This document shows positions 39,746-41,985 of a stretch of 41,985 bases of DNA, one piece after another. The first letter of the stretch is position 1. Each line of letters opens with the position of its first letter. The position numbers were made by a program, and so were the translations under genes. This DNA is from Cytophagales bacterium Ga0077538 (lineage in GTDB: Bacteria > Bacteroidota > Bacteroidia > Cytophagales > Cyclobacteriaceae). The notes beneath the pieces are model-generated. The model saw only the letters and a list, made by a program, of their open reading frames with translations, had not been told where the DNA came from and did not search any database. The stretch spans positions 1 through 41,985 of the forward strand of contig LNEN01000137.1 of assembly GCA_001464155.1 (NCBI GenBank). The letters are read 5' to 3'.

Positions 39746-41740
39746 ATGAGATACCTCTTTTTTGTTTTAGCTCTTTTCTTACTCTCCTCCTGTAGTGTAG
39801 AGAAAAAAGCCATGAAGGCTTTTAACCGGGGAGAGTATCAAAATGCTATTGGCCTTTTTCAGAAAACACTCAGCAAAAATCCAGGTAAAGCCAATTACTT
39901 TATTGCTGAAAGCTATCGTCAATCCAACCGCATAAAAGAAGCAGAACTATACTACGCCAATGCGAAGGGTATCGGCATTAATAAAGACACCGTTCAATAC
40001 CATTACGCCCAGGCACTGAAAGCCAATGCAAAGTATGCGGAAGCGCTGGTACAACTTAACAACCTGGCCGAAAATGCGGAAGACGATAAATTAAAGCGTC
40101 TGGCCAATGCCCAAATCAGTGGTCTGAAAGAAGTAGAAAGTTTAAAGCAACAAAAGAGTTACTACCGCGTGCGCAACCTGGAGGCTTTGAATACAGCAGC
40201 TGGTGAATATTCGCCTGCCTACCTTAACAATGAATTATATTTTACTTCCAATCGAGGCTCCGGTAGAATTTACGAAGCTGAGGGCAAGCCCTTTTCTAAT
40301 ATTTACAAAGTTGGTTCACGCGGTGCCAACGTAGATCTAAATACCTTGGCTCCCCTTCCTCCCGTCATTAATACAGAGGGTGTTAATGATGGTTGCGTTA
40401 CCTTTTCACCCGATGGCAAAATTATGGTGTTTGCCAAAGGCAATACCGGTAAGAAAAAAGGTTCTGAAGATGTTGACCTCTACATTTCTCGTTTTCGAAA
40501 CGGAGAGTGGATGCCCGCTCAGCCCATTACAGGAAGTGTAAACTCACCAGGTCATTGGGAGTCTACTCCGGGTTTTAGTCCTGATGGTAGAACACTTTAT
40601 TTTTCTTCTTCCCGTCCGGGCGGACAAGGTGGGCTGGATATTTATTCAGCACGCATGGATTCGCGTGGTCGTTTTTCGCAAGTGCGCAACCTGGGGTCTG
40701 AGATTAATACACCGGGTGATGAGTATTTTCCTCACATGGCAGAAGATGGAAAATTATATTTCTCCTCCGATGGCCATGCCGGTTTTGGTATGCTCGATAT
40801 TTTTGTTGTGAACCGGGTGAATGGCCGTAATGTCATTCAAAATTTAGGTGAGCCTGTAAATTCCAGTGCCGATGATTTTGGAATTTTCTTGTTCAAACCC
40901 GATCGTGGTTTCTTAACCTCTAACCGCAGCGAAGGAAAAGGCGATGATGACGTGTATACCTTCGTCAACGAAGATCCCAACCTTCGTGTGATCAACTATT
41001 ACCTGCAGGGCATTGTCTATACACCTGATAAAGAAGGTAAGCTTCAAATACTCCCTAATACAAAAGTCAGTTTGCTCGACAACAAGAGGGAAAGCATGAC
41101 CGATTATGTAACCGGCAACGATGGGAAATTCTTATTCCGAGTGTATGGCGATGAAGATTACGAATTGTTTGGCGAACTCAGTGGCTACCTCACCAAGCGC
41201 CAACCTTACACCACCAAAGGTAAGTCTGTTGATCCTGCCACCTTGAAAGAGTTGGTGACCAACATTACCCTTGATACAATTTTGGTAATGGATCGAATTG
41301 AGCTCAACAAAATTTTTGTGTTGGAAAACATTTACTTCGATTTCGACAAATCAGACATCACCCCGCAAGCAGCGGTGGAACTCAACAAGCTGGTTGACAT
41401 CTTGAAAGATAATGGTGAGATCAAAATAGAGATGGGCTCCCACACCGATAGCGTAGGTACTCAGGATTATAACATCCAGCTTTCCCAACGAAGAGCAGAA
41501 TCTACAGTGCGGTATTTAATTAACAGTGGCATTTCGCAGGAGAGACTCACCGCCAGAGGATACGGAGAAACGAAACCGGTGGCTCGCAATACCAATCCAG
41601 ATGGCACAGACAATCCGGTGGGTCGGGCACGCAACCGAAGAACTGAATTTAAGATTGTAGAGATCGGAGAAGTGATTCGTCCTGTTTCGGAAGAAGCCGA
41701 GTTTGACGAGGACAAGTACTTTAAAGGAGACGGGAATTAA
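39746..41740 (+). CDS. PorE-like lipoprotein: TPR, WD40/PD40, CRD and OmpA domains
   Basis: 664 residues. Lipobox LLSSC (C16). Residues about 20-130 are TPR-like (FNRGEYQNAIGLFQKTL). Residues about 140-400 are PD40 propeller blades (YSPAYLNNELYFTSNRG, PGFSPDGRTLYFSSSRPGG, YFPHMAEDGKLYFSSDGH). A carboxypeptidase-regulatory-like domain (about 420-500) is followed by OmpA peptidoglycan binding (NIYFDFDKSDIT, then GSHTDSVGTQDYNIQLSQRR). This order is that of PorE, which tethers the T9SS to peptidoglycan. Paralogues with the same architecture exist, so PorE identity is likely but unproven. Confidence 0.88.
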   Translation: MRYLFFVLALFLLSSCSVEKKAMKAFNRGEYQNAIGLFQKTLSKNPGKANYFIAESYRQSNRIKEAELYYANAKGIGINKDTVQYHYAQALKANAKYAEALVQLNNLAENAEDDKLKRLANAQISGLKEVESLKQQKSYYRVRNLEALNTAAGEYSPAYLNNELYFTSNRGSGRIYEAEGKPFSNIYKVGSRGANVDLNTLAPLPPVINTEGVNDGCVTFSPDGKIMVFAKGNTGKKKGSEDVDLYISRFRNGEWMPAQPITGSVNSPGHWESTPGFSPDGRTLYFSSSRPGGQGGLDIYSARMDSRGRFSQVRNLGSEINTPGDEYFPHMAEDGKLYFSSDGHAGFGMLDIFVVNRVNGRNVIQNLGEPVNSSADDFGIFLFKPDRGFLTSNRSEGKGDDDVYTFVNEDPNLRVINYYLQGIVYTPDKEGKLQILPNTKVSLLDNKRESMTDYVTGNDGKFLFRVYGDEDYELFGELSGYLTKRQPYTTKGKSVDPATLKELVTNITLDTILVMDRIELNKIFVLENIYFDFDKSDITPQAAVELNKLVDILKDNGEIKIEMGSHTDSVGTQDYNIQLSQRRAESTVRYLINSGISQERLTARGYGETKPVARNTNPDGTDNPVGRARNRRTEFKIVEIGEVIRPVSEEAEFDEDKYFKGDGN

Positions 41741-41746
41741 TGAATA

Positions 41747-41769
41747 ATTGACAGTGGACAACTGGCAAT
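41747..41769 (+). terminator. Hairpin after the PorE-like gene
   Basis: ATTGACAGT, loop GGACA, ACTGGCAAT, 8 bp with one A/G mismatch, followed by TATTTTACT. Confidence 0.4.
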
Positions 41770-41832
41770 TATTTTACTCCTTTTAACATCCTTCTTCCTT
41801 ATAGCGGAGTATCTAAATCATCTCAATTTTTC

Positions 41833-41840
41833 TACTTTTG
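41833..41840 (+). promoter_or_regulatory. -7 promoter element of fumC
   Basis: TACTTTTG matches TAnnTTTG, 26 bases upstream of the fumC ATG. Confidence 0.55.
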
Positions 41841-41866
41841 CCATCACATAAATCCACACCATTCGT

Positions 41867-41985
41867 ATGAATTTCCGCATCGAGAAAGACACCATGGGCG
41901 AAGTACAAGTGCCCGCAGACAAATATTGGGGCGCACAAACCGAACGCTCACGAAACAATTTTAAGATTGGTCCAGAGGCCAGCAT
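41867..41985 (+). CDS. fumC: Class II fumarate hydratase (partial)
   Basis: The first 39 codons before the window ends. [20 protein letters not shown] followed by [15 protein letters not shown] is the conserved N-terminus of class II fumarases, which interconvert fumarate and malate in the TCA cycle. The rest lies outside the window. Confidence 0.9.
   Translation, partial: MNFRIEKDTMGEVQVPADKYWGAQTERSRNNFKIGPEAS

Overview
The window looks like chromosome from a member of the Bacteroidota, most likely the Cytophagales. Three things point there. Several promoters match the Bacteroidota form (TTTG about 19 bases upstream of TAnnTTTG), for example before gdhA, the DksA-like gene and tRNA-Phe. 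A GH13 amylase carries a C-terminal type IX secretion (T9SS) sorting domain, and a PorE-like OmpA/WD40/TPR lipoprotein lies near the right end. Many small proteins are of kinds seen in Cytophagales. I see no insertion sequence, prophage, integrase or CRISPR array. Most of the window is ordinary chromosomal gene content.

Layout. (1) 1-3921: a leftward operon of bifunctional phosphoglucose/phosphomannose isomerase, lipB, a GH113-like glycosidase, a frame-disrupted unknown gene and a PolB-like 3'-5' exonuclease. (2) 3932-5591: rightward yraN, a RidA-family gene and a TolB-like beta-propeller protein. (3) 5598-11000: leftward esterase lipoprotein, PPK2 and fadD, then rightward gdhA. (4) 11072-13511: a cysteine-free thioredoxin-fold-like protein divergent from a SigZ-like sigma factor, a 17-residue Cys/Gly peptide gene, and a class A acid phosphatase interrupted by one stop codon at the end of its signal peptide. 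(5) 13512-18653: phoD, a 76-residue conserved protein, ispH, a 57-residue DUF2158-like gene, and degP/HtrA. (6) 18920-22096: a membrane-protein operon (broken TM2 gene, DUF2752, DUF4870-like, M48 protease), then rlmI. (7) 22093-25445: M20 amidohydrolase, small lipoprotein, membrane protein, nitronate monooxygenase-like enzyme. (8) 25446-25767: a gene-free stretch with three DnaA-box-like 9-mers beside an AT-rich segment. (9) 25768-32281: two thioredoxin-family proteins, the T9SS amylase, a histone-H1-like/DksA fusion, scpB, and an RluB-type pseudouridine synthase with a very long charged repeat region. (10) 32346-36126: an N-acetylhexosamine kinase-like gene next to a GH109-like gene, and a frameshifted membrane histidine kinase. 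(11) 36228-36446: tRNA-Phe with its promoter, a terminator, and a partial tRNA-Phe copy carrying an 18-base palindrome in its leader. (12) 36558-41985: two HdrC/HdrB-type Fe-S proteins with a DUF1569 gene between them, a 163-residue conserved protein, the PorE-like protein, and the start of fumC.

Recurrent theme. Four genes are interrupted although their neighbours are intact: the unknown gene at 803-1155, the acid phosphatase, the TM2 gene and the histidine kinase. Three of these four seem to lack a short internal segment and also change frame. This is either real gene decay or a systematic sequence or assembly error, and reads should settle it.

No large undescribed multi-gene system is evident. 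The best candidates for something new are the tRNA-Phe half-copy with the palindrome, the possible replication origin near 25.6 kb, and the 17-residue Cys/Gly peptide gene beside the sigma factor.
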